From Kribbella italica (GTDB lineage: Bacteria; Actinomycetota; Actinomycetes; Propionibacteriales; Kribbellaceae), in the NCBI RefSeq assembly GCF_014205135.1, contig NZ_JACHMY010000001.1, positions 2,356,001 through 2,420,000 on the forward strand: DNA of 64,000 nucleotides, in the 5' to 3' direction. The notes below the pieces were generated by a model that was not told where the DNA came from, ran no database searches, and saw nothing but the letters and a program-made list of their open reading frames with translations. A program made the position numbers and the translations under genes. This document shows positions 1 through 7,907 of the stretch, piece by piece. Every line of letters begins with the position of its first letter. Within the stretch, counting starts at the first letter, position 1.

Positions 1-411
1 GGGCTCAAGGCCAACCTGCTCAAGGGCCGCGAGCTGGCGCTCGTCGACCCGATCCAGCAGCACGAGGCCGACCACGTCAACGTCGTCCGGACGACGATCA
101 CCGACCTGGGCGGCAAGCCGGTCGCCCAGCCGAAGGTGAAGTTCCCGGCCGGCACGTTCTCCAACCGCGCCAACTTCCTCAAGACCGCAGGCGTCTTCGA
201 GGAGCTCGGCGTGAAGGCGTACCACGGCCAGGTGACGCTGGTGAAGAACCCCGACCTGCTGGCCGCCGCGGCGTCCATCGCCGGGGTCGAGTCGCGGCAC
301 GCCGCGATCATCGCCCAGATCACCGGCGGGAACCCGTTCCCGGCGCCGATCGAGGCCAACCTGGCGATGGGCCCGGTCCTGAAGGCCGCCATGCCGTTCA
401 TCGCGAAGTGA
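1..411 (+). CDS. ferritin-like domain protein, 5'-truncated by the window edge
   Basis: The reading frame is open from base 1, so the true start lies upstream of the window. The first visible residues include a helix with HEADHVNVV, which resembles the metal-ligand helix of Ferritin_2-type (desiccation-related) proteins. A second copy of the pattern, VESRHAAIIAQI, lies near the end. In this family such His/Glu helices bind two metal ions in a four-helix bundle. The exact role, iron or oxidative-stress handling, is inferred only from the family. The stop is followed after 12 nt by a paralogous gene, with AGGAG between them, so the two are almost certainly co-transcribed and may form a heteromer. 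Confidence 0.8.
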   Translation, partial: GLKANLLKGRELALVDPIQQHEADHVNVVRTTITDLGGKPVAQPKVKFPAGTFSNRANFLKTAGVFEELGVKAYHGQVTLVKNPDLLAAAASIAGVESRHAAIIAQITGGNPFPAPIEANLAMGPVLKAAMPFIAK

Positions 412-423
412 GAGGAGCAGCAG

Positions 424-1053
424 ATGACTGACACCACCGCGGACCTGATCCACGGCAACGCTTCCGCCGTACCGGCCGGCGTCGCGATCGGGGCCCTCAA
501 CAACGGTTTCAACCTGGCCAGCGCGAAGGACTTCAAGAACGACATCGAGGTGCTGAACTACGCGCTCGCCCTGGAGTACCTGGAGGCCGAGTTCTACCGC
601 CAGGGCAACGACGCGAACCTGGTCTCCGGCAAGGAGAAGCAGTACCTGATGCAGATCGGCGCCGACGAGGCCTCGCACGTGTCGACCCTGATGGCCACCA
701 TCCAGAAGCTCGGCGGCACGCCGATCGGCGCCCCCGCCGTCGACTTCGGTGGCGCTTTCGAGTCGCGCAAGAGCTACCTCACCACCGCGCACATCTTCGA
801 GAACAAGGGCGTCGGTGCCTACCTCGGTGCCGCCGGCTTCGTGAAGGACAAGATGATCCTTCAGGCCGCCGCCGGCATCTTCGGCGTCGAAGCCCGCCAC
901 GCCGCCGTCGTCGGCAACCTGCTCGGGCTCAAGCCCGAGGGCGGCGTCTACATGAGCTCGTTCGAGAAGGGCGCTTCGAAGGCGAACGTCCTGAACGCGG
1001 TCTCGCCGTTCCTGGTCGATCCCGCCAAGGTCGTAGCCGCCATCACCTACTGA
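424..1053 (+). CDS. ferritin-like domain protein (Ferritin_2 type)
   Basis: This 209-aa protein has the ferritin-like helices of the Ferritin_2/desiccation-related family. Residues around 45-60 (ALALEYLEAEFY) supply the first Glu ligands, and DEASHVSTL about 45 residues later supplies a Glu/His pair. A second half contains VEARHAAVV, the counterpart of VESRHAAII in the upstream paralogue. I see no signal peptide and no transmembrane segment. The ATG start is preceded by GAGGAGCAG at good spacing. It is the second gene of the pair, 12 nt after the first, and a strong hairpin follows it. Metal binding is likely from the motifs; the physiological substrate is not visible. Confidence 0.85.
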   Translation: MTDTTADLIHGNASAVPAGVAIGALNNGFNLASAKDFKNDIEVLNYALALEYLEAEFYRQGNDANLVSGKEKQYLMQIGADEASHVSTLMATIQKLGGTPIGAPAVDFGGAFESRKSYLTTAHIFENKGVGAYLGAAGFVKDKMILQAAAGIFGVEARHAAVVGNLLGLKPEGGVYMSSFEKGASKANVLNAVSPFLVDPAKVVAAITY

Positions 1054-1104
1054 CCTGGGGGCGGTCCCGGCGCTAGGTGCGCGAGCGTCGGGACCGGCAC
1101 GCCG

Positions 1105-1141
1105 CAGCCGCTGGAGGTTCTCGTCGAGCCTCCAGCGGCTG
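1105..1141. terminator. bidirectional terminator hairpin
   Basis: A perfect 13-bp inverted repeat (CAGCCGCTGGAGG at 1105-1117 and its complement at 1129-1141) encloses an 11-nt loop. It sits between the converging ferritin-like and TetR genes, so it can serve both. There is no T tract, which is usual in high-GC actinobacteria. Confidence 0.7.
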
Positions 1142-1142
1142 G

Positions 1143-1715
1143 TCATTTGAGGGCCTGGATCGCCAGCTCGGTCAGCGCATCCGCGTACGCCTCGTCGAAG
1201 GGGTGGGTGCGGAGGATCCAGCGGTGGTAGATCGGCCCGAAGACCAGCTCGACCGCGACGTCGAGATCGATGCCGGGGGCAACTTGACCGGACCGCTGCG
1301 CTGACTCCAGCCGGCGTTTGGTGGCGGCCAACTGCGGGCCGAGCATCCGAGTGTGGACCTGGTCGCTGAGCGCCGCGTCCTGCTGCATGTCGATCATCAG
1401 CGCGCGCAGCGTCGCCGAGGTGGTCTCGTCGGCGAACTCGGCCACGGTCGCCCGCAGTACGAGGCGAAGATCGGCGGCCAGGTCGCCGGTGTCGGGCCAC
1501 TCGACGTCGCCCTGGTCGACGGCCAGAGCGTCGAGCACGACCGCGCCCTTCGACGGCCACCAGCGGTAGATCGTCTGCTTGCCGACACCCGCGCGGGCGG
1601 CGATGCCCTCGATCGAGGTCTTCGCGTACCCGAGCTCGGCGACGGCCTCCGCGGTCGCGGTCAGGATCGCGGTCCGGGCGCGGTCGCTGCGCCGCCGCTC
1701 GTCTGGACTTCTCAT
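1143..1715 (-). CDS. TetR-family transcriptional repressor
   Basis: The 190-aa product has a TetR_N helix-turn-helix at residues about 34-58 (TSIEGIAARAGVGKQTIYRWW), followed by a TetR C-terminal ligand domain with no recognisable effector signature. I chose the ATG at 1715 because the protein then begins a normal distance before the HTH. The longer upstream frame runs through the operator and into the divergent gene. It is divergent from an SDR oxidoreductase, with only 52 nt between the starts and a palindrome in that gap. It therefore probably represses itself and the SDR, with a substrate of the SDR as the likely inducer (inference). Confidence 0.9.
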   Translation of the reverse strand: MRSPDERRRSDRARTAILTATAEAVAELGYAKTSIEGIAARAGVGKQTIYRWWPSKGAVVLDALAVDQGDVEWPDTGDLAADLRLVLRATVAEFADETTSATLRALMIDMQQDAALSDQVHTRMLGPQLAATKRRLESAQRSGQVAPGIDLDVAVELVFGPIYHRWILRTHPFDEAYADALTELAIQALK

Positions 1716-1716
1716 G

Positions 1717-1742
1717 AACGAGACGATACGGTCCGTCTCGTT
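1717..1742. promoter_or_regulatory. TetR operator in divergent promoter
   Basis: Nine-base perfect arms AACGAGACG (1717-1725) and CGTCTCGTT (1734-1742) are separated by 8 nt. The GAGACGGnCCGTCTC-like form is typical of TetR-family operators. It lies directly upstream of both the tetR start and the SDR gene, so binding would block both. Confidence 0.75.
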
Positions 1743-1767
1743 GAAGTTCAAGCGAGAGGAGCCTGCG

Positions 1768-2607
1768 ATGAGGTTGTGGATGATCACCGGAGCGGGCCGC
1801 GGCCTCGGCCGGGCCTTCACCGAGGCCGCGCTGGAGCACGGCGACCAGGTCGTCGCGACGATCCGGCAGGACGGCGTACTCGACGACCTGGTCAAGCAGT
1901 ACGGCGACCGCCTGCTCCCCCGCCGCCTCGACGTGACCTCCCGAGCGGACGTGCAGAACGTCGTCGCGGACGTGGTGGCGATGATCGGCACGCCGGACGT
2001 CGTGGTGAACAACGCCGGCTACGGCCTGGTCGGCGCCGTCGAGGAGCTGACCGAGGACGAGCTGCGCGCCCAGCTGGACGTCAACCTGTACGGCGCGGTC
2101 TGGGTCACGCAGGCGGTCCTGCCGCATCTGCGCGCCCGCGGCTCCGGCAAGATCGTGCAGGTCTCGACCGTCGGCGCGGTCGGCCACCTGCCGCTGTTCG
2201 GCGCGTACAACGCGTCGAAGTGGGCTCTCGAAGGTCTCAGCTCCGCGCTCGCCGCGGAGGTCGCGCCGTTCGGCATCGGCGTACACCTGCTGCAGCTGGG
2301 CGGATTCGCCACCGACTGGTTCGGGTCGAGCATGAGCTTCACCGCCGCCAACCCGGCGTACGACGGAACGCGCGAGGGCATCCTCGGCATGCCGGGCTAT
2401 CCGACGGCGGCGATGCTCAGCGAAGCGGAACCGTCGGCCGAGGAGTCACCGGCCGTCGCGGCCCAGGCGCTGCTCGACCTGCTCGACGACCCGGAACCGC
2501 CACTGCGCAAGATCATCGGCACCGGCGCGCACGAGATGGTGAGGACGGCGCTGGAGTGGCGGCGGGACGACTACGCACGGGATCCGGCTTTCAGCTGGCC
2601 CAGCTAG
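1768..2607 (+). CDS. SDR-family oxidoreductase
   Basis: This 279-aa classical short-chain dehydrogenase has the cofactor glycine motif TGAGRGLG at residues 7-14, NNAG at 81-84, a catalytic Ser near 133 and Y147-x3-K151. These are the complete SDR catalytic set, with NADP(H) use suggested by the Arg after the glycine motif. The ATG at 1768 is preceded by GAGAGGAG at good spacing; the longer frame that starts further upstream runs back over the divergent tetR gene and is rejected. The physiological substrate is unknown. The divergent TetR gene and shared operator suggest an inducible detoxification or ketone-reduction role, which is an inference from context. Confidence 0.9.
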   Translation: MRLWMITGAGRGLGRAFTEAALEHGDQVVATIRQDGVLDDLVKQYGDRLLPRRLDVTSRADVQNVVADVVAMIGTPDVVVNNAGYGLVGAVEELTEDELRAQLDVNLYGAVWVTQAVLPHLRARGSGKIVQVSTVGAVGHLPLFGAYNASKWALEGLSSALAAEVAPFGIGVHLLQLGGFATDWFGSSMSFTAANPAYDGTREGILGMPGYPTAAMLSEAEPSAEESPAVAAQALLDLLDDPEPPLRKIIGTGAHEMVRTALEWRRDDYARDPAFSWPS

Positions 2608-2614
2608 TCGCGCG

Positions 2615-2655
2615 GGCCGCCACACCGCGATCTTGCGGTGCACGGGGTGGCGGCC
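2615..2655. terminator. hairpin terminator after SDR gene
   Basis: Arms GGCCGCCAC (2615-2623) and GTGGCGGCC (2647-2655) pair perfectly, with an inner CCGC/GCGG stem at 2625-2628 and 2635-2638. It starts 8 nt after the SDR stop codon and ends before the next promoter. Confidence 0.65.
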
Positions 2656-2665
2656 GGTGCGGATC

Positions 2666-2671
2666 TAGACT
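2666..2671 (+). promoter_or_regulatory. -10 box for leaderless antiporter mRNA
   Basis: TAGACT lies 8 nt before the GTG at 2680, and no Shine-Dalgarno is present. Transcription would begin at or next to the start codon, which supports this start choice. Confidence 0.55.
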
Positions 2672-2679
2672 GCCGTCAC

Positions 2680-4395
2680 GTGGACCATCAGTTCCTGCTT
2701 GTGGCCGGCGCCGGGCTCGCGATCATGATCGCGGCGTCCGTGTTCGCACGGCGTACGGGCGTAGCGGCGCCGCTCCTGCTGGTCGGACTCGGGATCGGCG
2801 CCAGCTACCTGCCCAGCACCCCGACCATCCACGTCGAGCCGGACCTCATCCTGGCGGGCGTCCTCCCACCGTTGCTGTACGCCTCGGCCGTCCAGCTGCC
2901 CGTGCTCGACGTACGACGGAACTTCGCGCTGATCGCGTGGCAGTCCGTCGTCATGGTCATCGTTTCCGCGCTGGCCATCGGCGCTGTGGTGCACGCGCTG
3001 TTCCCCGGGATCTCGTTCGCCCTGGCCTGCGCACTCGGCGCGGTGGTCGCCCCGACCGACGCGGTCGCGGCATCGGCGATCGGGCACCGGGTCGGCCTTC
3101 CACCCCGGCTGATGACCGTGCTCGAAGGCGAGAGCCTGGTCAACGACGCCTCCGCCCTCGTCGTACTCCGAACGGCAGTCGCCGCGATCGCCGCGACCTC
3201 GGGCTTCAACTTCGGGGAGACGGTCCTCGAGTTCGGCTGGGCGGTGATCGGCGCGGTGCTGATCGGAGGCGTGGTCGGCTGGGCGACCGCGCTCCTGCGG
3301 CAGCGCCTCGACGATCCGGTCCTCAACACCACGATCTCCTTCGCGGTCCCGTTCCTGGCGTACTTCCCGGCCGAGGAGGCCTACACATCCGGTGTCCTGG
3401 CGGTGGTCATGGCCGGACTGCTGACCGGTGCCCTCGGCAGCAAACGCTTCAGTGCCCGCGACCGGCAGACCCAGGCAACGACCTGGACGACCATCAGCTT
3501 CCTCCTCGAGAGCGCCGTCTTCCTTGCCATGGGCTACCAACTACCCGAGCTCGTGGACGCCGCCCGCACCGAGACCACCACCGGCGAGATCACCGGCCTG
3601 GTCCTGCTCGTCGTGGCGCTCCTGGTCGGCCTGAGGTTCGTCGGCCTCGCCGGGCCGGCACTGCGCGAGCGGTTCGGCCGGCCCACTCGCAACGAGCAGA
3701 CCCGCACCAAGCTCGGCCAGTTCGAGGAACACCTGGACGCGATGACCCCCGCGGACCAGCGCGAGGAGAACCGGATCGCCTGGGCCCGCCGCCGGCTCGC
3801 CCGCGGCCGGGCCGACGTCGAGTTCGAGGAACGCGAACCGATCACCAGCCGCGGGTACGCCGTGATCGGCTGGGCCGGCATGCGAGGCGTCGTCACCGTC
3901 GCCGCCGTACAGACCATCCCGGCCGGTACGCCGCACGTCGACACCGTCGTACTGGCCGCGTTCCTGGTCGCGCTGATCACCCTGGTGCTGTTCGGCCTGA
4001 CCCTGCCGATGGTGATCGCACGGATGAACTTCCGCCCCGAAAGCGCGGACGACAAACGCGACTCCGTGCAGGCGCTGCTCCGGCAGGTCGGCGAGTCCGC
4101 GATCGACGCCCTCGGTCCACTGGAGGAACAAACCGTCGACGGCGAACCGCTCGACCCGGACCTGGTCAGCACGATGAAGGAACGCATCGTCCCCCGCCTC
4201 GTCGCCGGAACCCGCGAACTCCGCGCAGCCAGACCGGACTCCCACGAGCAGATGCTGATCGTCCAACGCCGCTACCTCGACGCGATGCGCGACGCCCTCA
4301 GCACCGAACGCAGCATCGGCGCCTACAGCTCCGAGTCCTACCGCCAGGTCGAGTCCCTGCTCGACAGCGTCGAGCAACGCTTCAAGGCCAACTGA
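2680..4395 (+). CDS. Na+/H+ antiporter, CPA1 family
   Basis: The 571-aa protein has about twelve hydrophobic segments in residues 1-430 and a hydrophilic C-terminal tail of about 140 residues. The ion-binding signatures of CPA1 exchangers are present: APTDAVA near residues 124-130 and EGESLVNDA near 149-157. In the family, this membrane protein exchanges cytoplasmic Na+ (or K+) for external H+ and serves pH and salt homeostasis. I chose the GTG at 2680 because the preceding in-frame ATG falls in the terminator of the upstream gene and a -10 box sits 8 nt before the GTG. The gene appears monocistronic; GC-rich inverted sequence follows the stop before the next promoter. Confidence 0.9.
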   Translation: MDHQFLLVAGAGLAIMIAASVFARRTGVAAPLLLVGLGIGASYLPSTPTIHVEPDLILAGVLPPLLYASAVQLPVLDVRRNFALIAWQSVVMVIVSALAIGAVVHALFPGISFALACALGAVVAPTDAVAASAIGHRVGLPPRLMTVLEGESLVNDASALVVLRTAVAAIAATSGFNFGETVLEFGWAVIGAVLIGGVVGWATALLRQRLDDPVLNTTISFAVPFLAYFPAEEAYTSGVLAVVMAGLLTGALGSKRFSARDRQTQATTWTTISFLLESAVFLAMGYQLPELVDAARTETTTGEITGLVLLVVALLVGLRFVGLAGPALRERFGRPTRNEQTRTKLGQFEEHLDAMTPADQREENRIAWARRRLARGRADVEFEEREPITSRGYAVIGWAGMRGVVTVAAVQTIPAGTPHVDTVVLAAFLVALITLVLFGLTLPMVIARMNFRPESADDKRDSVQALLRQVGESAIDALGPLEEQTVDGEPLDPDLVSTMKERIVPRLVAGTRELRAARPDSHEQMLIVQRRYLDAMRDALSTERSIGAYSSESYRQVESLLDSVEQRFKAN

Positions 4396-4443
4396 CCCTG
4401 GCGCCCGGCGGGCGCGCGTCGGCCTCGCGGCCTGCCGGGTCCT

Positions 4444-4490
4444 TGACTTACCTTTGGTGCAAGTGGTTGAGTTGCCGATATGGTAAGTCA
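4444..4490 (+). promoter_or_regulatory. long-spaced inverted repeat over the start codon
   Basis: TGACTTACC (4444-4452) and GGTAAGTCA (4482-4490) are perfect 9-bp complements 29 nt apart, and the second arm overlaps the start codon of the next gene. It could be a binding site for the winged-helix regulator encoded at the end of this operon, or an mRNA hairpin hiding the start. Function is inferred from position. Confidence 0.45.
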
Positions 4491-4944
4491 TGAGGAGTTC
4501 CACGACACCGACCATCTGGAAGTCGTGCGCGAGGCCCGGTCCGCCGCGGCTGAGCGGCTGAAGACTCCTGGGTGGTTCCACCCCCTGATCGGTCTGACCG
4601 CCGGCGCCTTCACGGTGGCCTTCGGACTGGGCGGCTGGGGGGTCCGGATCCCGGCCATGGTGGTGTTCATCGCGGGCGCGATCTTGCTGGTGATGTGGCG
4701 GCAGCGCGTGACCGGTCTCGCGGTGACCGTCCAGACCGGCGGCCGAGCCGATCACTGGGCCGGTGTTGCCGCCTTCTCGGCGATGATCGGGACGATCGCC
4801 GCGGCGACAGTGGCCCGCTTCACCGATCTGGTCTGGGTGGTCGTGCTGATCGGGCTCGCGGTCGCGGTCATCGTGACGGTGAGCAGCCCCCGGGTCGGTC
4901 AAGCACTGCGGGACGAGGTTCGGGATGGTCGAGCCACGACATGA
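4480..4944 (+). CDS. small membrane protein of unknown function
   Basis: The 154-aa protein starts with about 35 charged residues and then has four hydrophobic segments in two pairs, at roughly residues 40-58, 62-78, 95-112 and 115-135, so it is an integral membrane protein with a cytoplasmic tail. I recognise no catalytic motif. Its last codons overlap the start of a winged-helix regulator (ATGA), the arrangement commonly seen for membrane protein/PF13601-type regulator pairs in actinobacteria. The start is not certain: the ATG at 4480 lacks a clear ribosome site and lies within one arm of an inverted repeat. Confidence 0.7.
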   Translation: MVSHEEFHDTDHLEVVREARSAAAERLKTPGWFHPLIGLTAGAFTVAFGLGGWGVRIPAMVVFIAGAILLVMWRQRVTGLAVTVQTGGRADHWAGVAAFSAMIGTIAAATVARFTDLVWVVVLIGLAVAVIVTVSSPRVGQALRDEVRDGRATT

Positions 4945-5255
4945 CCGCACGGTTCGACGAGTTGATCCACTCTCCTCACCGGCTCCGGATCTGCGCGTTC
5001 TTGTCCGGAGTCGACTCCGGGGAGTTCGCCACCGTCCGGGATTTTCTCGAAGTGAGCGATGCGACTCTCAGCAAGCAACTCAAGATCCTGGCCGCCGCCG
5101 GATACCTGGAGATCTCCAAGCCGACCGGCCGTGGCCGGGTCCGAACCTGGCTGCGTTTGACTGATGCAGGACGGTCCGCCTACCAGGATCACGCCCAAGC
5201 TCTCCGCCTGCTGGTCAACGCTGACCTCCAAAGCAGCCCATCGACATCGGCGTGA
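4941..5255 (+). CDS. winged-helix transcriptional regulator (HTH_34/ArsR-MarR-like)
   Basis: The 104-aa product is a single winged-helix domain: HSPHRLRICAFL, then a recognition helix region DATLSKQLKILAAAGYLEIS, then a wing with GRGRVRTWLRLTDAG. This is the pattern of the small PF13601-like regulators, which have no separate ligand domain. The ATG at 4941 overlaps the stop of the membrane protein gene (ATGA), so translation is coupled. It probably regulates its own operon; the inverted repeat at the operon start is the obvious candidate site, but this is an inference. Confidence 0.85.
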   Translation: MTARFDELIHSPHRLRICAFLSGVDSGEFATVRDFLEVSDATLSKQLKILAAAGYLEISKPTGRGRVRTWLRLTDAGRSAYQDHAQALRLLVNADLQSSPSTSA

Positions 5256-5286
5256 AATGGCCCATCGACGGCGGTCGGTGCCTGCG

Positions 5287-5292
5287 TAGAGT
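5287..5292 (+). promoter_or_regulatory. -10 box for leaderless oxidoreductase mRNA
   Basis: TAGAGT lies 7 nt before the ATG at 5300 and no ribosome-binding site is visible, consistent with a leaderless transcript. Confidence 0.5.
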
Positions 5293-5299
5293 CGGGGCC

Positions 5300-6208
5300 A
5301 TGCGTGCCATCACCATCCGGGATCGCCAGGCAGGCGTCGACGGACTGTCCCTCACCGAACTGCCCTATCCCCACGCCGCGGAGAACGACGTCGTCGTTCA
5401 GGTCCATGCCGCCGGCTTCACCCGTGGCGAGCTGGACTGGCCGGGTACGTGGACCGACCGCGCCGGTCACGACCGCGCCCCCAGCGTCCCCGGTCACGAA
5501 GTGTCGGGCGTCGTCGCCGATCTCGGCTACGGGACCACTGGCCTCACCGTTGGCCAGCGGGTCTTCGGGCTGACCGATTGGCTACGCGACGGCACGCTTG
5601 CGGAGTACGTCGCTGTGGAGGCCCGCAACCTGGCGCCGCTTCCCGCCAACGTCGACCACGTCACCGCGGCCGCTTTGCCGATCTCCGGGCTGACCGCGTG
5701 GCAGGCGCTGTTCGACCACGCCAACCTGCAGCCGGGGCAGACCGTCCTCATCCACGGGATCGCCGGCGCCGTCGGATCTGTCGCCGCTCAACTGGCGCAC
5801 GAGATCGGCGCACACGTCATCGGCACCGGCCGGCCTGCGGACCAGGCTCGTGCCATCGAACTCGGTGCCCACACCTTCGTCGACCTGGAAGGCTCGGACC
5901 TCGACAAGGCCGGTCCGGTCGATGTCGTCCTGGATGTCATCGGTGGTGAGGTCCGCGACCGGTCGACCGCGCTGCTGCGGCCCGGCGGGACGCTGGTGAC
6001 GATCGCCGATCCACCGACCGTCCACCCCACCAACGCCCGCGCCGTGTTCTTCGTCGTCGAGGCCAACCGCGATCAGCTGACCCAACTGGCCACTCGCCTC
6101 CACGACGGACGCCTCACACCGTTGGTGAGCACAGTCGTCCCACTGGACGAGGCCGTCGCCGCCTTCAAACCCCAACGCGGACGAACGATCATCAAGGTCA
6201 CCGAGTAG
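5300..6208 (+). CDS. NADP-dependent zinc-independent oxidoreductase (MDR superfamily)
   Basis: The 302-aa protein has the GroES-like N-terminal fold (VPGHEVSGVV near residue 68) and a Rossmann domain with the quinone-oxidoreductase signature near residues 145-165 (GQTVLIHGIAGAVGSVAAQLA). The structural and catalytic zinc cysteines of alcohol dehydrogenases are absent, so it belongs with quinone oxidoreductase/zeta-crystallin-like enzymes, which reduce quinones or activated alkenes with NADPH. The C-terminus is shortened compared with the usual 320-330 residues but keeps the final FKPQRGRTIIKV strand typical of this subgroup. A longer upstream frame overlaps the preceding gene; the ATG with its own -10 box is preferred. 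Substrate is unknown. Confidence 0.88.
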   Translation: MRAITIRDRQAGVDGLSLTELPYPHAAENDVVVQVHAAGFTRGELDWPGTWTDRAGHDRAPSVPGHEVSGVVADLGYGTTGLTVGQRVFGLTDWLRDGTLAEYVAVEARNLAPLPANVDHVTAAALPISGLTAWQALFDHANLQPGQTVLIHGIAGAVGSVAAQLAHEIGAHVIGTGRPADQARAIELGAHTFVDLEGSDLDKAGPVDVVLDVIGGEVRDRSTALLRPGGTLVTIADPPTVHPTNARAVFFVVEANRDQLTQLATRLHDGRLTPLVSTVVPLDEAVAAFKPQRGRTIIKVTE

Positions 6209-6383
6209 GTAGCGAGCGAGATCGCGATCGGCCTGGCTCCCGTCGGTCATCATGGGCCGCGGAACCCACGCGGTCGGCGTCGCTCGAGTGATGCAACGCC
6301 GGCCTTCACAAGGCGGCGATGGCTGCCGGAGGGATCAGCGTGCGCAGCTTCGGCGTGGCCGCGCCCCGTTCCGGCTGCTCGTG

Positions 6384-6752
6384 TCACTCGGCGACCACGG
6401 CGAAGTAAGTTGCCGCGGTCAGGGCCAGCGTCAGGAACAGCAGTGGGAACGCGATGGTGTGGAAGACCGACGCCCGTACGTGTGCTCCGAGGGCGCACAG
6501 GTAGAACAGGACCAACCCCACTGCTGCGGCGAGGCCGAGGGGTGTGAGGCCCGCGAGTCCGGCCAGTAGGCCGGCTGCGCCGGCTCCTTTCAAGACGGCG
6601 AGCCAGGGTAGGGCCTCGGGGCGCAATCCGACCTCGGCCGAGTTCGCGAGGACGAACTTGGCTCGGGCCAGGTCTGCGGCAACGATGAAAGCATTGGCGA
6701 CGACGCACGCGATCGTCATCGCCAGCAGGGTCGTCGAGGCAGCGTCGGTCAT
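6384..6752 (-). CDS. DoxX-like membrane protein
   Basis: This 122-aa protein is almost entirely four hydrophobic helices with short loops, matching the DoxX-like fold. The segment GAGAAGLLAGLAGLTPLGLAAA corresponds to the conserved central pair of the family. DoxX proteins are small quinone- or redox-associated inner-membrane proteins of poorly defined role. The gene is divergent from an ECF sigma factor 179 nt away, a common neighbourhood for group ECF41-like sigmas, so it is a plausible target. The stretch on its downstream side (6209-6383) holds no gene that I can support. Confidence 0.8.
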   Translation of the reverse strand: MTDAASTTLLAMTIACVVANAFIVAADLARAKFVLANSAEVGLRPEALPWLAVLKGAGAAGLLAGLAGLTPLGLAAAVGLVLFYLCALGAHVRASVFHTIAFPLLFLTLALTAATYFAVVAE

Positions 6753-6882
6753 GCGGCGTGCTCACGACCTGCCGTCGCAGCTTCCATGACAGCAGTGGAC
6801 AGCCTCCTGACTGCCTGGTCACCCTTGCCGTCGAGGAACTGGACGATCGGTACGCTCATGTGGAACTCCTACGTGCTGGCTC

Positions 6883-6908
6883 TGTCGTTGTCTGGTTGGT
6901 CGCCCGTC
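6883..6908 (+). promoter_or_regulatory. possible ECF41-type autoregulatory promoter
   Basis: TGTCGTT at 6883-6889 and CGTC at 6905-6908, 15 nt apart, resemble the TGTCACA / CGTC elements reported for ECF41 sigma factors. They lie 24-50 nt before the sigma gene start. One mismatch class is present in the -35, so the call is tentative. Confidence 0.3.
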
Positions 6909-6931
6909 ATGACGCTCGGTACGACCGAAAG

Positions 6932-7828
6932 GTGACCGCTTCCGTGGAACTGATCGACGAGTTCGAGGTCGCGCGCCCTCGGCTGCTCTCACTGGCCCAC
7001 CGGATCCTTGGTTCGATCGAAGACGCCGAGGACGCCGTACAGGCTGCTTGGCTGCGGGTGTACGCCGTGGACCAGCCGCAGATCGACAACCCGCCCGGGT
7101 GGTTCACGACCGTGACCGCGCGCCTTTGCCTTGATCAGCTGCGGTCACGCGAACGACGTGGGGAGTTGCCGCTCCTCGCGGACGCGATCCCCGGTGACGT
7201 GCTCGCCGCCGACGAGGAGTACCTGCGGCGCGAGGACGTCTCCCGCGCGCTTCTCGTCCTGCTCGCCCGGCTCACCCCGGCCCAGCGGGTGGCCTACGTC
7301 CTGCACGACCTGTTCCGAGTGCCGTTCGGCGACGTCGCCGTCGTACTCGACACCACGCCGGCCAACGCGAAGAAGTCGGCCAGCCGTGCGCGGCAACGCC
7401 TCGAAGGGGTGGATCCGGCCGCTGCCGAAGAGGTCCCGCAGACACTGGCCCACTGGTCGATCGTCGAGGCGTTCCTCGCCGCCGCGCGGGGCGGACGCAT
7501 CGACACGCTGGTCACGCTGATGGCACCCGACGTCGTCCGGGTCGCCGACCGGGCTCTGCTTCCCGAGGGCGGAGCTGTCGAGGTCATCGGGAACCGCGCC
7601 GTCGCGGAAGAGACCCGGTACTTCGGCGACCGGGTTCACGCCAGCATCCCGATGCTGGTCAACGGCGCTCCCGCAGCGGTCATCGCCCCAGGCGGGCACC
7701 CACTTGCGGTCATCACCTTCGACAGCGTGGGCACGACCATCACCCGGATCGCGATCGCTTCCCTCAAGCCGACCGACCAGGTGGAGCCCAGGCGCACCAC
7801 CGACCGCGGACCGAAAGCCGGGGCCTAG
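6932..7828 (+). CDS. ECF41-like RNA polymerase sigma factor with SnoaL-like C-terminal domain
   Basis: The 298-aa protein has sigma region 2 at residues about 8-75 (RLLSLAHRILGSIEDAEDAVQAAWLRV) and region 4 near 110-165 (LTPAQRVAYVLHDLFRVPFGDVA). It then has an extension of about 120 residues with a SnoaL/NTF2-like pattern. That fusion defines the ECF41/SigJ-type sigmas, in which the C-terminal domain controls activity instead of an anti-sigma factor. I placed the start at GTG 6932; GTG 6944 is an alternative that fits the AAAGG ribosome site better. In-frame sequence upstream of this lacks sigma features. The divergent DoxX gene is the likely target. The stop codon falls inside a terminator-like hairpin. 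Confidence 0.85.
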   Translation: MTASVELIDEFEVARPRLLSLAHRILGSIEDAEDAVQAAWLRVYAVDQPQIDNPPGWFTTVTARLCLDQLRSRERRGELPLLADAIPGDVLAADEEYLRREDVSRALLVLLARLTPAQRVAYVLHDLFRVPFGDVAVVLDTTPANAKKSASRARQRLEGVDPAAAEEVPQTLAHWSIVEAFLAAARGGRIDTLVTLMAPDVVRVADRALLPEGGAVEVIGNRAVAEETRYFGDRVHASIPMLVNGAPAAVIAPGGHPLAVITFDSVGTTITRIAIASLKPTDQVEPRRTTDRGPKAGA

Positions 7829-7851
7829 GACACGTTGCGACTTGTCCTAGG
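7824..7851. terminator. hairpin between sigma gene and recD
   Basis: CCTAGGACA (7824-7832) pairs with TGTCCTAGG (7843-7851) over a 10-nt loop, with the sigma gene stop inside the left arm. A second small stem, CTGCTC/GAGCAG at 7881-7900, lies nearer to recD. Both fit termination of converging transcripts. Confidence 0.55.
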
Positions 7852-7907
7852 TCCCCAGAACTTGGTCAAAAGTACCGAGGCTGCTCGCGGCGAGGAGCAG
7901 GCTACGC

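Noticed and set aside
1353..4493. A 1046-residue plus-strand open frame
   Set aside because: It crosses tetR, the SDR and the antiporter in other frames and is Arg/Pro-rich low-complexity, the usual shadow of high-GC genes.
6250..6822. Minus-strand 190-residue frame overlapping doxX
   Set aside because: It overlaps the DoxX frame in another register, is Arg/Pro-rich and lacks any domain; DoxX is hydrophobic with a family pattern.
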